A DNA stretch of 5,243 nucleotides from UBA1738 sp045577675 (GTDB lineage Bacteria > Bacillota > Clostridia > UBA1381): the NCBI GenBank assembly GCA_045577675.1, contig JAZNIV010000065.1:1-5243 (forward strand), read 5' to 3'. Positions 4,831 to 5,243 of the stretch are shown here, in pieces. The notes beneath the pieces were generated by a model, which had not been told where the DNA came from, ran no database searches, and saw only the letters and a program-made list of their open reading frames with translations. The stretch's first letter is position 1. Every line of letters begins with the position of its first letter. Both the position numbers and the translations under genes were made by a program.

Positions 4831-5243
4831 ATGAGTTTCTTTGATTTGGAAAGAGCAATCAGACGAGGTGTGAGTCAGGGAATCGGCAGAGCCGTTGGCG
4901 ATGCTATAGGCAAAGCAATCGAACCGACAGCCACAGACCTTGCAAACAAAGCGGCAGGTCATATAGATAATGCCGCAGGCAATCAAAACGGAGGTGAAAC
5001 GAAAGCCGGCGGTTTTCAGGGCGCATTTGCAAATTTGGAAAGAAGCGTAAATAATTACGCAACCGAGGCTGCAAAAAATATGAAGGTTTGCCCGAATTGT
5101 GAAAAGCCGACCACGGCAGATAAAAAGTTCTGTCCCGAATGCGGAACGGCACTCCCCGAACAGACGGTAGCCGAAGGTGCAGTTTGTACCGCCTGCGGAA
5201 AGCAGAACGCCATCGGCACAAAATTCTGTCAGGACTGCGGAGC
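4831..5243 (+). CDS. Zinc-ribbon protein with glycine-zipper N-terminus, 3' truncated by window end
   Basis: The frame is open from the ATG at 4831 to the window edge, giving 137 residues of a longer protein. AAAGGAGG at 4815-4822 lies 8 nt before the ATG. Residues 13-30 are a glycine-zipper-like segment with G13, G17, G19, G23 and G27 spaced as GxxxG and GxxxGxxxG (GVSQGIGRAVGDAIGKAI). Such a segment can pack helices together or against a membrane. A polar, Ala/Gly/Asn-rich region (about 31-84) follows. Two zinc ribbons come next: C87-x2-C90 with C101-x2-C104, and C119-x2-C122 with C133-x2-C136. More ribbons or another domain may lie beyond the window. It is the third zinc-ribbon gene in a row on this strand, 38 nt after the second. 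I do not know a named family for the whole protein. Relatives of this general layout are sometimes found near SPFH/YdjI-type proteins, but no such gene is visible here. Confidence 0.85.
   Translation, partial: MSFFDLERAIRRGVSQGIGRAVGDAIGKAIEPTATDLANKAAGHIDNAAGNQNGGETKAGGFQGAFANLERSVNNYATEAAKNMKVCPNCEKPTTADKKFCPECGTALPEQTVAEGAVCTACGKQNAIGTKFCQDCG

Noticed and set aside
4904..5221. Minus-strand open frame of 105 residues opposite the third zinc-ribbon gene
   Set aside because: It is antisense to a frame with regular CxxC motifs and a good ribosome binding site. Its Arg/Leu/Phe-rich product is an artefact of that.

Overview
The window looks like chromosomal DNA from a low-to-mid GC Bacillota, most likely a gut-type clostridial lineage (Oscillospirales or Lachnospirales). 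The evidence is strong AGGAGG ribosome binding sites at short spacing before almost every gene, sigma-A type promoters, AT-rich intergenic DNA, a Gram-positive style lipoprotein, and protein families that I know mainly from those bacteria. No tRNA, rRNA, CRISPR array, insertion sequence or phage gene is visible.

Layout: (1) 1-251 (+) is the C-terminal part of a YpsA/DUF1273-like SLOG protein cut by the window edge. (2) 346-618 (+) is a complete 90-residue HU-type DNA-binding protein with its own promoter and ribosome binding site. (3) A hairpin at 636-663 serves as a shared terminator between HU and the convergent minus-strand operon. (4) 3886-677 (-) is a tight three-gene operon read right to left: a sugar/solute-binding lipoprotein, a membrane-anchored LuxR-type regulator with a large extracytoplasmic sensor region, and a 70-residue Cro/C1-type regulator. 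The gaps are 19 nt and a 4-nt ATGA overlap. There is no ABC permease or ATPase in the operon. The simplest reading is a sensory cassette in which the lipoprotein presents a ligand to the membrane regulator, although the lipoprotein could instead serve a transporter encoded elsewhere. (5) 3887-4177 is a divergent intergenic region. It holds a very good minus-strand promoter (TTGAAT-17 nt-TATAAT with an extended -10), an inverted repeat just upstream of it, and a roughly 200-nt untranslated leader. The leader carries a run of ten C (ten G on the plus strand), a four-tract G-quadruplex motif, and a hairpin against the ribosome binding site. (6) 4178-5243 (+) holds three consecutive genes for small zinc-ribbon proteins. 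The last one runs off the window end.

The most unusual parts are the sensory operon, with its membrane-tethered transcription factor and G-rich/C-rich leader, and the run of three zinc-ribbon genes. The third of these has a glycine-zipper N-terminus that suggests membrane association or self-assembly. Functions beyond family level are inference.
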